Origin: Rapana venosa
Taxonomy: Eukaryota > Mollusca > Gastropoda > Neogastropoda > Muricidae
Assembly (NCBI GenBank): GCA_028751875.1
Contig: CM054140.1
Coordinates: 31,357,393 to 31,421,392 of the forward strand
Reading direction: 5' to 3'
Length of the DNA: 64,000 bases
Every line of letters begins with the position of its first letter. Position 1 is the stretch's first letter. Positions 24,701 through 31,424 of this stretch are shown here, one piece after another. The notes beneath the pieces were generated by a model that made no database searches, was not told the DNA's origin, and saw nothing but the letters and a program-made list of their open reading frames with translations. A program made the position numbers and the translations under genes.

Positions 24701-27391
24701 CTAGCGCAGAAACAAAGCAAAAACTCACCACTGATGAACCTCAGAGCTCTAGCACAGAAACAAAGCAAAAACTCACCACTGATGAACCTCAGAGCTCTAG
24801 CGCAGAAACAAAGCAAAAACTCATCACTGATGAACCTCAGAGCTCTAGCGCAGAAACAAAGCAAAAACTCACCACTGATGAACCTCAGAGCTCTAGCGCA
24901 GAAACAAAGCAAAAACTCATCACTGATGAACCTCGGAGCTCTAGCACAGAAACGAAAAAGAAAATTGTGGGACTGTTAGTATGAAATTTGCTCTCATGAC
25001 AATTCAGGTACAGCTGGAATATGTACTTTTTCTTCTCAAGCTGTGATGATGATGATGGTATGTGTTACAGTGGAGGAGACATTCCAACAGAGCAGCTGCC
25101 CTACACCAGGATGCAACGGTGTCGGCCATATAAAAGGAGCAAAATATGTTGGACATCACAGGTATAAATAGCAACCATTGGCAACTGTTGTGAGAAAAGC
25201 TGTCTTGAAAGTTTTTGTTGTGTTTTCATTTGCATGTGCTGCATGTATTTTCTCAATCCCAGTAGCTTACTTCCTGCTATAGTCTGTAGATGCATCGCTG
25301 AAAAGTAAAGCCAGCTTGCCTTCAGTTCTGGATCAAGCCAATGTGAAAAAGTTGTTTGTTTATTTATTCATACTCCATGGCACAACTGATATAGTCCGTC
25401 TGCTGAAGGCATAAAGCTTGGCTAGATAATCTGATTTTTTTCAGTTATGTGACCTTTTTCTGCCATGTTGAGTTGTAAACTAGAGGTCAAAATTTAGTTG
25501 TTCAATATCCCTGAAGTCAGAATTGCAGCTACCTTAAAGTTGGGTAAAAAAACACCCAACCCAGTCATATATGCGAAATCCCACCATTAGTGAATATTGA
25601 GAACTGTAGCTGAGGGATGACAAAAAAGTTGTTCAATATAAAATGATTGCGACTGACTCAATATCCATGGCTGTCAGTTTCCCCCACTTTCAGCTACTCT
25701 CAGCTGCTATCCAGCCCAGCCCATTGCAGCTCAGCTCAGCCGATGCTAATTATAGCAGGAACTGACCACACTTGTACATACTAAAAGGAAAGGGTTCGTT
25801 AATTTTAGAACTGGCCCTGGACCCTTGACTGAGTTTATGCTGAATTTGCGTGCTGGGTAACGCCTAACCCTTTTTGTTGTAGACTAGACTGTCCTATGGT
25901 CTGACTGACTGTGGATTGTTCATTTGAAGGGGTATTGTTTGTTGGGCAGTGCTTTTGGCTGCCCCTACTCCAGCGTGAACATGAACAAGGAGTCCACGCT
26001 GCAGGACCGACTGGGGTCAACACGCAGCGAGGAGGGGTCGGCCGCACCCCTGGCTCTGCGCGTCAAGATGGAAAGTGGAGAAGTCAGGTACATGCAGCTG
26101 TCCATTTAAAAAAACACAAATTTTGTTTTTAAAAGATGTTGGTTTGTCAGATGTTACGTTTTGTTTTTAGAAGATATTGGTTTTCTCAGGAGGTATTGTA
26201 TTTCATTTTTGCTGCTATCCATTGTTTTCAATCTATTTTTTTTAAGATGTAAGTTTGTCAGGCATTGTATTCCATTTTAGAAGATGTTAGTTTTCTCCTT
26301 TCTCAGGAGGCGTTGCATTTCATTTCAGAGAATGTTAGTCTGTCAGGGGGCATTCTGTTTAATTTTGTGTCTAAGAGTGTAGGTATTTTAGGACAGCCTA
26401 GATCAGTGCTTCTGTTTTGTTGGGTTCTTTTAAAAAGAAAAGATGTTGAAATAATGGTATGTTTAAAAAAAAAATTCTGACCCCTGAAGTAAATAGATCT
26501 TTCTTTTTTTTTTGGGTGGGGTGAGGGAGGGGGGGGGGGGAGAGGCTTCAGCACTCAACTCTAGCAGTTTAGAAATTAGCGTAATTAAGTGATCTTTCAG
26601 CAACTATTTGTATTTTTCCCCACTAGAAAGTAAAAGTAGCTAGTTATACCTACTTTGTTCCTCTTGCTAGTCAAGTAATACTTCACTTTGTTCTGACACA
26701 GCTGAGTCGCTGTGAGTTTTACCTGTAAGCTGCTACACGTGCAGTTAAACGATAGGGCTGGATGCCAGGTGAGTCTAGAATGAATATACAATGTTAAAGA
26801 CAGAAGAATGTTGTCAGAGTTACTGGAAGGGGATAAGTATGATTGAAACAATGTTCAGGATACTGCATTGTGCCCCATTGATACATTGCTTTCAGTCATA
26901 CAATTTATATGCGTATATACCTACATATTTGTTTTGGACAGGAAATGTCCTACACCTGGTTGTGACAGCTCGGGTCACATCACCGGCAAGTTCACGTCCC
27001 ATCATCGTCTGTCGGGCTGCCCGCTGTATGAGAAGAATGTGATGCGTATGAACGCTGAGCTGGCGGCTAGACCCACCATTCGCCCTGGAAGAGGGAGGAA
27101 AAGGTAGGGAGGGAGGGAGTTGTGACGGTTTCCATCTGTTGTCTTGTGCTTTTGCTCATATAAACCATCCTGAGTGCTTTGATTTGTTGCTTTACAAGAT
27201 TCAGCGCTATATAAATTCCATACATTATTATTATTATTATTATTATTATTATCCTTTGGTTTTTCTTCCCATTCTTTCTTTTGTCTTTCCTGTCACCAGC
27301 ATCTCTTTTTTCTCCTTGTTACTATCTACCAAGTAGTTCAGATTGATTGTGTTTGATTTATTTTTGTTTAGCTCACACACACACACACACA

Positions 27392-27443
<52 letters not shown>

Positions 27444-29266
27444 CACACTTTGAACAACAAGAACAACAACAATAAGAGAACAATTATTCAGGGAAATCAG
27501 TTGACAGCAGCTGTGTACTAAAAGACGATCAGCATGTGTTATTTTTTTGCCAGGCTGAGAGCAGAATGACCTGGTGTGGCTCTGAATATTGTGTATTATG
27601 GTTTAGCAATACTCCAGCTGTGTTTGCTACTTACGCTCTGTTTAATTCTGTTTCAGGAAACATTCCCAGTTCGGTGAATCAGGCTCGAAGGATGAGAATG
27701 GGCACCACGTGAAAAAAGGTGACGAGGGTTGATTATTCTGGCTATGTTCTAATGATGGCAGGCAGGCCTCAGATGTTTGTCATATGTATTTTTTTGCTTT
27801 GTGTTTTTTCGTTCTTCATCTAGAGCTCTAAGGTACATCAATGATGAAATTTTCACATATGGGGTTTGTTTGTTTTTTTGCCCACCATCAAGGTAGCCAC
27901 ATTTTGACTTCAGGGATTGTAATAGTTCTGAACTGTAGTGTAACAGGCACTCGTGGAGGAATAATATATTGTTGGGCACATCAGAAATGAAAGAGACTTC
28001 GACTCCTCCTCTCCTGTGACTATATGATCAACATTGTGAAATGTTTGTTTCATGTTGTTGGGTTGTTTTTTTTTGGGGGGGATAGATGCGGGAGGTATGT
28101 ATGTAAAACTAATATATCTGTGCTGTGAAAGATATGTATTCATACAAGTTTTGTCACAAAAAAAGCCCAGCCCCCCCAAAACCCTTACGTACATGCACTT
28201 CCTTTGCTTAAGTTTCACTTACCAAAAGTGCCTGATGCCAAGTATCATTAGGAAAAGTGTATTCTCACATCTGCCTCTCCCCGCCCCCTCCTTCCCAACC
28301 CCTCTCCCTGTTACCTAATGTCAATATGAATATCCAGAGAGAGATGGGTTCAGTGTGCCGAAGAGTCATAGCCTTCAAAGAAAAGTTCAGTGCTGTACCC
28401 TGATAACTCCTCAAAGAGTTATGTAGAATGTATCCTGACTTTCTCTTTGGTTGTGCTGCTTCCCCAGAGCGACTAGAATCGACAGCCTCCTCGTTCATGG
28501 AGAACATCCACCAGTCTGTGTTCATGTCCTCTGTGCCGGCCATGCCCTCCCAAGAAGGGCCGGCTTTCTGGGACTACCACGCCAGACTGCTGCCGGGCGT
28601 CAGCGAGTACAAGGGGGACGACGTGAAGGAGTGGACCGTGGACCAGGTGGCCAACTTCATCGGCTCCATACCTGGATGCAAAGAGGTGGAGAGCAACTTC
28701 CGTGAGCAGGTGAGTGGGGGAGGAGTTCAGACTGGAGGGGGTGAGGGGTGTTGGGGTATTGATTGTTCAGGATGCGAGAGAAGACTGATGTGTGGTTTTC
28801 TGTGGGCTTGACCGAGTTGAGATTTTGAAGAGTGGGACCATTAGAACTTGGTCGACTGCTAGGATTATTCAGATAAAGAAAAGGGATTGACTGATGTAAG
28901 GTATTGAAGACTGATAATGAGGAGGACTTGACTGACTACTTCACTCACACACACACACACACACACACCAAATTCCAAAGGCATCATCTTCTCACATCAG
29001 AGCCCGCGAATGGCCAGGCTTTCAACATCTGTGTCTCCCCCACCATATATACAAACACATGCCAGTATACATGTGCTCACACACTCACTTCACACACACA
29101 TACACTTTTTATAATATCATCCCTTTGTTCTTTTCAGCAAATTGATGGCGATTCGTTCTTGCTGATGACTCAAGCAGACATCGTCAAAATCCTCAACGTC
29201 AAACTTGGACCAGCGCTGAAAATTTTCACAAGTGTTGTGTTCTTTCAACAAACTGTGGATTCCTGA
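5683..29266 (+). CDS. L3MBTL: Lethal(3)malignant brain tumour-like protein (FCS finger, 3 MBT, 2 CCHHC fingers, SAM), 20 coding exons
   Basis: Predicted nuclear chromatin reader that binds mono- and dimethyl-lysine on histones and compacts or represses chromatin. Joining 20 exons with compatible GT-AG sites and phases gives 3,969 nt (1,322 residues plus TGA) with no frame conflict. Order: a Ser/Thr/Ala/Gln-rich N-terminal region (1-560); a conserved [16 protein letters not shown] block (about 568-583); an FCS zinc finger (about 643-676); MBT1 (about 735-836), MBT2 (about 843-945) and MBT3 (about 950-1049); CCHHC fingers at about 1057-1087 and 1127-1155; SAM (about 1238-1318). MBT2 keeps the D-x-x-N, F, W and Y residues that form the methyl-lysine cage in human L3MBTL1. 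This architecture fits L3MBTL1/3/4 rather than L3MBTL2 or SFMBT (four MBT repeats). It is longer than human members because of the N-terminal half. Which vertebrate paralogue it matches is not resolved. Confidence 0.93.
7376..7685 (+). mobile_element. SINE-A copy 1 (tRNA A box + 5S-like segment)
   Basis: Shares the order GGGATAGCTCAG, TTAAGCAG, GGATGGGTGACC, CACCCAGCTGTAAATAGGTACC, GGAGGTGGGCGCTGCC and AGGTCTCTGA with the copies at 17383 and 30048. It is the most diverged of the three, with an insertion after the A box. It lies in the first coding intron of the L3MBTL gene. Confidence 0.75.
8364..8443. repeat. (AT)n / (GTAT)n microsatellite
   Basis: About 65 nt of alternating AT with two TTA interruptions, then GTATGTATGTATGTATATA. 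It lies upstream of L3MBTL exon 2. Confidence 0.95.
8609..8734 (+). CDS. L3MBTL: L3MBTL exon 2 (phase 1 in, phase 1 out)
   Basis: Acceptor CCTCTCAG ends at 8608; donor GTAAAC starts at 8735. The exon encodes [19 protein letters not shown] and a Ser-rich stretch ending MVK. There is no domain. Identification rests on strong splice sites, matched phases and codon-like composition against an AT-rich intron. Confidence 0.7.
9090..9345 (-). mobile_element. SINE-C copy 1 (tRNA-derived)
   Basis: Shares with 49330-49685 the segments AATGGYCTRCTCTT, AAGATGTTCTGCATACATTC, GTAGTGATGTTAACTCCAGG and the tRNA-like head read on the minus strand. The head is decayed here. It lies in an L3MBTL intron. Confidence 0.65.
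9897..10209. repeat. 32-nt minisatellite, about 9-10 units
   Basis: Unit GTCTGGTGCTAGTTCATCTA TAGGCTTATGAT, with alternating variants (TTATGAT/TTCTGAT, GTCT/GTTT). The units degenerate at both ends. It is intronic in the L3MBTL gene. Confidence 0.95.
10390..10560 (-). mobile_element. probable decayed non-LTR retrotransposon (reverse transcriptase C-terminus)
   Basis: The minus strand reads [25 protein letters not shown] in one frame and then shifts, resembling the LLYGCETW...INAF..KC motif found after the polymerase domain in CR1/RTE/Jockey-type elements. Stops and frameshifts are present. The match is short, so this is tentative. Confidence 0.4.
11219..11316. repeat. (GT)n followed by GAGT/GA low-complexity
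   Basis: TGTGTGTGTGTG then GAGTGAGTGAGCAAGTAAG and GAGAGAGAGAG. It lies about 300 nt upstream of L3MBTL exon 3. Confidence 0.9.
11610..12098 (+). CDS. L3MBTL: L3MBTL exon 3, Gln/Thr/Ala-rich (phase 1 in, phase 1 out)
   Basis: GC-rich exon encoding a low-complexity segment ([13 protein letters not shown], then [13 protein letters not shown] and further Q-rich stretches) ending AFT before GTTAGT at 12099. Two acceptors fit the incoming phase: AG at 11608-11609 (used here) and AG at 11620-11621, which would drop four residues (D-V-L-T). Both have weak polypyrimidine tracts, so the exact 5' edge is uncertain. Confidence 0.8.
12464..12711 (+). CDS. L3MBTL: L3MBTL exon 4 (phase 1 in, phase 0 out)
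   Basis: Encodes a Q/P/V-rich segment ([17 protein letters not shown] ... PQFVNQ) ending at 12711 before GTACAC. Three acceptors keep the frame: AG at 12462-12463, 12465-12466 and 12486-12487. The first two follow the better pyrimidine tract (TTCTTCTGTGTGG). Choosing the third would remove V-D-D-D-T-D-V-S. Confidence 0.8.
12728..12812 (+). repeat. G-rich tract with repeated GGGTGG/GGGG runs just after exon 4 donor
   Basis: Runs of 3-5 G recur (GGGTGGGTGG, GTGGGTGGGTAAGGGG, TGGGGTGGGG, TTGGGGG), starting 16 nt after the donor at 12712. On the coding strand of the intron this could fold as G-quadruplex RNA and influence splicing, which is inference. Confidence 0.6.
13100..13240. repeat. CA/GACA-rich low-complexity
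   Basis: ACACATACAAACACACACACAG, GGACAGACAGACAGGCAGG CAGGC and CACACACACTCACACCC in succession, ending about 145 nt before L3MBTL exon 5. Open frames across it are artefacts. Confidence 0.9.
13383..14000 (+). CDS. L3MBTL: L3MBTL exon 5 (phase 0 in, phase 0 out)
   Basis: Largest coding exon (206 codons). A polypyrimidine tract and GTGTGTGTGCAG precede 13383, and GTGGGT follows 14000. It encodes a Thr/Pro/Val-rich part, a long Ser run ([15 protein letters not shown]) and, at its end, the family-typical [17 protein letters not shown] block seen upstream of the MBT repeats in L3MBTL proteins. Confidence 0.88.
14437..14572 (+). CDS. L3MBTL: L3MBTL exon 6 (phase 0 in, phase 1 out)
   Basis: Acceptor TTAACAG ends at 14436; donor GTAAAC at 14573. 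It begins [12 protein letters not shown], continuing the conserved block of the previous exon, which supports the splice. The rest is an unstructured linker ([14 protein letters not shown]). Confidence 0.88.
14645..15000 (-). mobile_element. SINE-B, near full-length copy
   Basis: On the minus strand it runs from a tRNA-like head (AGCCAAGTGGTTACAGCC, then GGGTTTGAATCTC as B box) through TACAATCTCCCAGGTCAAC, GTGCAGACCTGCTAGTGCC, TTAAAGATCCCGTAAT and GGTAGCCACATT-type modules to the tail CAAAATCTCACCACTGGTGA. It is intronic, between L3MBTL exons 6 and 7. Confidence 0.8.
15216..15237. repeat. poly-G run
   Basis: About 22 G bases in a row, roughly 90 nt before L3MBTL exon 7. Long homopolymers are typical assembly-error sites. 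Confidence 0.95.
15327..15474 (+). CDS. L3MBTL: L3MBTL exon 7: FCS-type zinc finger (phase 1 in, phase 2 out)
   Basis: Encodes an acidic/basic linker and then [23 protein letters not shown], with the C-x2-C ... F-C-S-x2-C pattern of the FCS (MYM-like) zinc finger found in Polycomb and MBT proteins, where it can bind RNA or proteins. Acceptor TTGCAG ends at 15326 and donor GTAATG starts at 15475. Confidence 0.9.
15862..15920 (+). mobile_element. SINE-B head fragment (tRNA-like)
   Basis: TAGCCAAGCGGTTAAGACCG as A box, then ATGGATTTGAAAC as a decayed B box. It is truncated right before the acceptor of L3MBTL exon 8 (15946). Confidence 0.6.
15947..16104 (+). CDS. L3MBTL: L3MBTL exon 8, basic linker; 3' end is the first unit of a 44-nt array
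   Basis: Acceptor TTTTTGCAG ends at 15946. The exon encodes a Lys-rich segment ([14 protein letters not shown]) and ends ESSAEKEKP before GTCAGT at 16105, phase 1 out. The last 25 nt (16080-16104) are repeated with the donor in about 20 further copies downstream, so the true 3' edge could vary. Joining to the exon at 17807 keeps the frame. Confidence 0.75.
16080..17000 (+). repeat. 44-nt minisatellite made from an exon 3' end plus splice donor (21 units)
   Basis: Twenty-one nearly identical units, mostly 44 nt with three of 43 nt. Each has 25 nt equal to the end of L3MBTL exon 8 (TCATCAGCAGAGAAAG...ACCTA), then a 19-nt spacer that begins GTCAGT and ends TTTCAG. Variants include TTTCAG/TGTCAG and GTCATCAG/GTCAGCAG. 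The array runs without interruption to 17000, then the sequence changes to TCATATATAT. The first unit is exonic and the others are intronic in the simplest gene model. Confidence 0.95.
17383..17690 (+). mobile_element. SINE-A copy 2 (reference copy)
   Basis: Begins GATGGGATAGCTCAGTGATT AGAGC, a good tRNA A box, followed by GTTAAGCAGCATTGAG, TGGTTACCAAGTGGATGGG and TGACC, which resemble the 5S rRNA internal control region. It ends near a T/C run at 17676-17695. It lies in the intron between L3MBTL exons 8 and 9, just after the 44-nt array. Confidence 0.8.
17807..17889 (+). CDS. L3MBTL: L3MBTL exon 9: start of MBT1 (phase 1 in, phase 0 out)
   Basis: Encodes [20 protein letters not shown]...LFKD, the W-x2-Y-L-x-E..AIGAP motif that opens MBT repeats. 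Acceptor AG at 17805-17806 gives the required phase 1. An alternative AG at 17791-17792, with a better pyrimidine tract, needs phase 2. Donor GTAAGC starts at 17890. Confidence 0.85.
18225..18310. repeat. SINE-C-like tail fragment
   Basis: Contains TTTCTCTTATTTCGAGGATA ATGGAATAAGC, also found at 49355-49380 next to a SINE-C copy, and again (as TTTTGAGGATAATAGAAT) at 18880-18895 and 18938-18953. Confidence 0.5.
18470..18704 (+). CDS. L3MBTL: L3MBTL exon 10: body of MBT1 (phase 0 in, phase 1 out)
   Basis: Encodes [32 protein letters not shown] and [16 protein letters not shown], the core fold of MBT repeat 1. The cage-type D-x-x-N is replaced by D-P-K-H, as expected for the first, non-methyl-binding repeat. 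Acceptor TTCTGCCAG ends at 18469; donor GTAAGT at 18705. Confidence 0.95.
18836..18991. repeat. tandem duplication of (GT)n + 45-nt segment
   Basis: Two copies of TTTATTCTTTATTTTCATG plus TTTTTATTTTGAGGATAATA GAATG, separated and flanked by GT tracts; the last tract becomes GCGCGCGC. It ends about 80 nt before L3MBTL exon 11. Confidence 0.9.
19071..19165 (+). CDS. L3MBTL: L3MBTL exon 11: start of MBT2 (phase 1 in, phase 0 out)
   Basis: Encodes [28 protein letters not shown], the arm of the second MBT repeat. Acceptor TGTATTTCAG ends at 19070; the donor is GTTAGC at 19166. Confidence 0.93.
19324..20392. mobile_element. second TTAA-flanked piggyBac-type element (non-autonomous)
   Basis: TTAA occurs at 19320-19323 and 20393-20396. 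The ends are inverted repeats CCCTTTGCTGGGCA, 14 of 14 identical, with AGC matching again after one mismatch. The interior is 1,069 nt with no recognisable transposase; its small minus-strand frames (for example 19704-20027) match nothing I know. The element sits inside the intron between L3MBTL exons 11 and 12. The CCCTTT terminus is shared with the element at 38-1434, but the interior is different. Confidence 0.85.
20685..20945 (-). mobile_element. SINE-C copy 2 (tRNA-derived)
   Basis: Minus-strand head contains GGATGGTTAAGCCC (A box) and GGTTCTGGGTTCTATTCCC (B box). The plus strand shares AGTGGCCTACTCTT, TGTGTGCGCAAGAAGTTCTG and TTTATAGTCTTACCCGTAGG with 49440-49560. A GT run sits inside. 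Confidence 0.75.
20982..21112. repeat. (TGTAA/TGTAG)n pentanucleotide tract
   Basis: About 130 nt of TGTAATGTAATGTAGTGTAG-like repeats, ending about 45 nt upstream of the L3MBTL exon 12 acceptor. Confidence 0.95.
21157..21385 (+). CDS. L3MBTL: L3MBTL exon 12: body of MBT2, methyl-lysine pocket (phase 0 in, phase 1 out)
   Basis: Encodes [34 protein letters not shown] and [15 protein letters not shown]. The VDRKN, HFDGW and IYDYW segments supply the Asp, Asn, Phe, Trp and Tyr equivalents of the human L3MBTL1 second-repeat cage that holds mono/dimethyl-lysine. Acceptor AAAACAG ends at 21156 after a TGTAA-repeat tract, and donor GTGAGA starts at 21386. Confidence 0.96.
21629..22115 (+). mobile_element. 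SINE-D, full-length, dimeric tRNA-type
   Basis: The first tRNA-like unit has GGTGGTCTAGAGGTAACGCG (A box) and GCGGTTCGTACCCC (B box). A conserved middle (GCACGTAAAAAAACCCACGG, GTTGTCCCTGGCAAAATTC) and a poly-A run (21918-21940) follow. A second tRNA-like unit begins GGGTGGCGCAGCGCTAAGTG, and the tail is TTTACAAGATTCAGCGCTAT then (ATT)n. It is intronic, between L3MBTL exons 12 and 13. Confidence 0.85.
23088..23173 (+). CDS. L3MBTL: L3MBTL exon 13: start of MBT3 (phase 1 in, phase 0 out)
   Basis: Encodes [29 protein letters not shown], the arm of the third MBT repeat. Acceptor TATATTTCAG ends at 23087; donor GTGAGG at 23174. Confidence 0.94.
23551..23776 (+). CDS. L3MBTL: L3MBTL exon 14: body of MBT3 (phase 0 in, phase 1 out)
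   Basis: Encodes [31 protein letters not shown] and [20 protein letters not shown], matching the third MBT repeat of L3MBTL1/3/4. Acceptor CCACGACAG ends at 23550; donor GTCAGT at 23777. Confidence 0.96.
24035..24255 (+). mobile_element. SINE-B 3' part
   Basis: Has TACAATCTCCTAGGTCAAC, GTGCAGACCTGCCAGTGC, TTAAAGATCCTGTACTT, GAACATACCCAGCACAC and CTACCTTCATGGTGGGCAAA in order. The tail then continues straight into the 48-nt tandem array. Confidence 0.85.
24236..24955. repeat. 48-nt minisatellite grown from a SINE-B tail, about 15 units
   Basis: Unit CAAAAACTCACCACTGATGA, ACCTCAGAGCTCTAGCGCAG, AAACAAAG. A 48-nt period is a multiple of three, so long open frames run through it on both strands; these are artefacts of the repeat and not genes. 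Intronic, ending about 115 nt before L3MBTL exon 15. Confidence 0.95.
25071..25161 (+). CDS. L3MBTL: L3MBTL exon 15: first CCHHC finger, N-terminal part (phase 1 in, phase 2 out)
   Basis: Encodes [21 protein letters not shown], the first two Cys and the His residues of a MYT1-type CCHHC zinc finger. The finger is completed in the next exon. Acceptor TGTGTTACAG ends at 25070 and donor GTATAA starts at 25162. Confidence 0.93.
25505..25625 (+). mobile_element. SINE-B tail fragment
   Basis: Shows the order GCAGCTACCTTAAAGTTGGG, GTCATATATGCGAAATCCC ACC and GAGAACTGTAGCTGAGG, a diverged SINE-B 3' end. Confidence 0.6.
25950..26087 (+). CDS. L3MBTL: L3MBTL exon 16: end of first CCHHC finger and linker (phase 2 in, phase 2 out)
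   Basis: Begins [16 protein letters not shown], giving the last Cys of the finger, then a charged linker ([14 protein letters not shown]...). Acceptor GTTGGGCAG ends at 25949; donor GTACAT starts at 26088. Confidence 0.92.
26942..27103 (+). CDS. L3MBTL: L3MBTL exon 17: second CCHHC zinc finger (phase 2 in, phase 2 out)
   Basis: Encodes [21 protein letters not shown] followed by [11 protein letters not shown], a complete CCHHC finger, then a basic tail (RPGRGRKR). Acceptor TTGGACAG ends at 26941; donor GTAGGG at 27104. Confidence 0.95.
27163..27255 (+). mobile_element. SINE-D tail fragment
   Basis: GAGTGCTTTGATTTGTTGC, TTTACAAGATTCAGCGCTAT and ATAAATTCCATAC followed by (ATT)n, nearly identical to the 22038-22113 tail. 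Confidence 0.85.
27374..27446. repeat. (CA)n microsatellite
   Basis: About 72 nt of CA repeats with one CC interruption. It lies in the L3MBTL intron between exons 17 and 18. Confidence 0.97.
27657..27718 (+). CDS. L3MBTL: L3MBTL exon 18, short linker exon (phase 2 in, phase 1 out)
   Basis: A 62-nt exon encoding [20 protein letters not shown]. Acceptor TCTGTTTCAG ends at 27656 and donor GTGACG starts at 27719. Its existence is supported by phase agreement on both sides and strong acceptor sequence. Confidence 0.85.
27795..27915 (-). mobile_element. SINE-B tail fragment
   Basis: The minus strand reads AATGTGGCTACCTTGATGG, CCATATGTGAAAATTTCATC and TTAGAGCTCTAGATGAAG, the SINE-B tail order, in the L3MBTL intron between exons 18 and 19. 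Confidence 0.65.
28468..28709 (+). CDS. L3MBTL: L3MBTL exon 19: linker and first half of SAM domain (phase 1 in, phase 0 out)
   Basis: Encodes [18 protein letters not shown], then a linker, then [19 protein letters not shown], the opening helices of the SAM domain. Acceptor CTTCCCCAG ends at 28467; donor GTGAGT at 28710. Confidence 0.95.
28946..28968. repeat. (CA)n microsatellite
   Basis: Short CA run in the last L3MBTL intron, about 170 nt before the terminal exon. Confidence 0.9.
29138..29266 (+). CDS. L3MBTL: L3MBTL terminal exon: second half of SAM domain and stop (phase 0 in)
   Basis: Encodes [20 protein letters not shown] and [10 protein letters not shown], the conserved end of the SAM domain used for homo/hetero-oligomerisation, and terminates VDS-TGA at 29264-29266. 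Acceptor TTCTTTTCAG ends at 29137. Confidence 0.96.
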   Translation, partial: QIDGDSFLLMTQADIVKILNVKLGPALKIFTSVVFFQQTVDS

Positions 29267-29530
29267 TAGACACCTCTTTTTTATGATAGGTGTTGTAGTT
29301 GTTAATTAAAGTCCCATGTGTAATTCCAGTATATCACATTGCTAAATTGAAATTGTTTTGTCTGTTGGTTTTCTTTGCTTATTTATAGATAGATTTTTAA
29401 ATCGTCCAAGATGCGCAAGCTGCCTCATTGATTGAGATTGGGTTGGGGTTTTTTGGTGATAATATTTTTGCTTTTGTTATTTGGATTATTAACACTGTAA
29501 TTGCAATAAATATCATGTAAGACTGGGTGC
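29267..29530 (+). terminator. L3MBTL 3' UTR start with candidate AATAAA (29505-29510)
   Basis: The first canonical polyadenylation hexamer after the stop is AATAAA at 29505-29510 (TTGCAATAAATATC). The mature 3' end would then lie roughly 10-30 nt beyond. Further AATAAA motifs occur downstream (for example near 34115), so longer 3' UTRs are possible. Confidence 0.45.
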
Positions 29531-30047
29531 ACTTGAGTGAGCATAATGAAGGGGAGAGATTTAAAGTGGAGAGGACAGGAATGCATAGAAAAGTCTTTAT
29601 TTGGACCACAATTTTTTTACTGGATTCTCATGTAGAAAAAAGAAAACCTGATGAATGTTCTCTGAATTGAGAAGTCATCAAAGAAACGATAACTTTGACC
29701 AGAACTTGGAGGAAAGCCAGCAAGGAACTCTTTGGTGTTCTGAAAGACGCGGTGAATTAAATATTCATGGAGGCTTTGTGTCATAACTGTGGAAGTGTCA
29801 TGGGCATCTGTGACCATTTGTGGGTGTGAGTGCTTATAGCATTGAACTTTCGACTATTCTAGTTTTAAAGATGTGCAGTTGTATGTATCTTCTGGTGTTT
29901 TGTAAAGTAGGGCTTTCGTTCTTGTTTTCAGAAGGATTACACCTGTCCATAGCTTTGTGTAAATGCTTGAAATCTTTTATTTTTAAACTTCTTTTATTTA
30001 GTTAATTGTGAAACACATCATTTGAACTAATACAATATAAGGGGACG

Positions 30048-30345
30048 GGACGGGATAGCTCAGAAGTCAGAGCACTCGTTTTCCCCAAGCTAAGGGTAAG
30101 CAGCATGGAGTGTGGTTACCAAGTGGATGGGTGACCATTTGCATGCCTTGGTTTCAGTACAGTCCCCCAGGTCACCCAGCTGTAAATGGATACCTGCCCT
30201 CTTTGAGGTCAGGGAAGATAAAGCAGCAAGGGAGAGGAGATGGGCGCCGCCCTCAATATGTGCTGGCCTCTGGAGAAGTTGAGGTCTCTGATGCCTCGCT
30301 CCCCAATGACCACATAGGTTATGGGAAAACCTTTACCTTTTTACA
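30048..30345 (+). mobile_element. SINE-A copy 3
   Basis: Same module order as the 17383 copy, with high identity across GGATGGGTGACCATTTGC, CACCCAGCTGTAAATGG and GGAGATGGGCGCCGCCCTC. It lies about 0.8 kb after the L3MBTL stop codon. Confidence 0.8.
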
Positions 30346-30349
30346 ATAT

Positions 30350-31420
30350 TAGGGTCGGAAAGAAACCAGCAGTCCACTCCTCCCATAATCTTGAATCTTG
30401 TTGTGGTCTGATGTTTCCTTGAGTAAATGGTAATTGAAAAACGTTTTTTTAAAGGTTACATCAGAAAGGGACTTTATAATAGAAAAAAACATTTTAAAAA
30501 ATCAAGTAGTTGCTCTGAATTGCCTGACTTTTTTGGTTGATTTCTTCTTTAGACTGTGTGCATTTTGATGTATGCTGTTGATATCATGGTTTTCATCTGT
30601 TCTGTGTCTTGGTGAATGGGGGGATGTGGTAGCTGAAATCTTTTTCTCTGAAATTTTTTATTTACATTCTTATGTCTTTGATTATTATTGTCTTGTGTTC
30701 ATTCATGTCCATGTCTATGCATAATATACAAGTTGAATATCTGGACTTTTGGTGTATTCATATTGACACAGTATTTAATCTAGCCTAGCCTGTTAGCTAT
30801 TATCATGTATTTCAGAGAAACAGAAACATGCTAAGTGCTGATGTCCAGTCAGATTTCGTGCATTGTAATGTGGTACATCTCGCCTGTCATATATTCATAC
30901 ATATACATACAAAATCATATCTCGGTGAGTAGAAAGATAGGTTTCCAAGCGATAGTCATTACATGTAGTTTTGACATTTTGCTCCCAGCACTTTTAGATT
31001 TCTGGTATGACCTTTTCAATGCTATTGTGTGGGGACCACAAGTATCTGTAGAAAGACAGTAGCACTTAAGTGAAAAGTCATGATCTTTTGCTTTCACTCA
31101 TGGCAGTTAGACTTGAAACAGAAATGTTACAGGGGTGGGGATGTGGTAGGGGAAGGAAGACCTCACCCCCCCCTCCCCACAGCGTGCAGATCAAGCATAA
31201 CTCGAGTAGTCAAGGGTCCAGTGCTAAAATTAGCCCACCCCTTCCTTTCACCAAGTCCAAGAGTGGTCAGTTTCTGCTGTAATCAGCACCAGCTGGGATG
31301 GGAGGAATAGCAGCTGAAATCTCGGGGGTTGGGTGTTTTAAACACGTCTTTTAAAGCAAAAAGGAAACCAGATTATGCCTTAGTACTTTAGAGCAGGGTA
31401 GAAAAAAAGCTTACTTTTAT
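30350..31420. other. gene-free stretch
   Basis: AT-rich sequence with no recognised exon or repeat. Open frames here are short and have no domain-like content. Confidence 0.5.
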
Positions 31421-31424
31421 TTAT

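Noticed and set aside
24191..24979. Long open frames on both strands with a 16-residue repeated peptide
   Set aside because: They arise because the 48-nt SINE-tail array has a period divisible by three and no stops in two frames. There is no start context, splice site or unique sequence.
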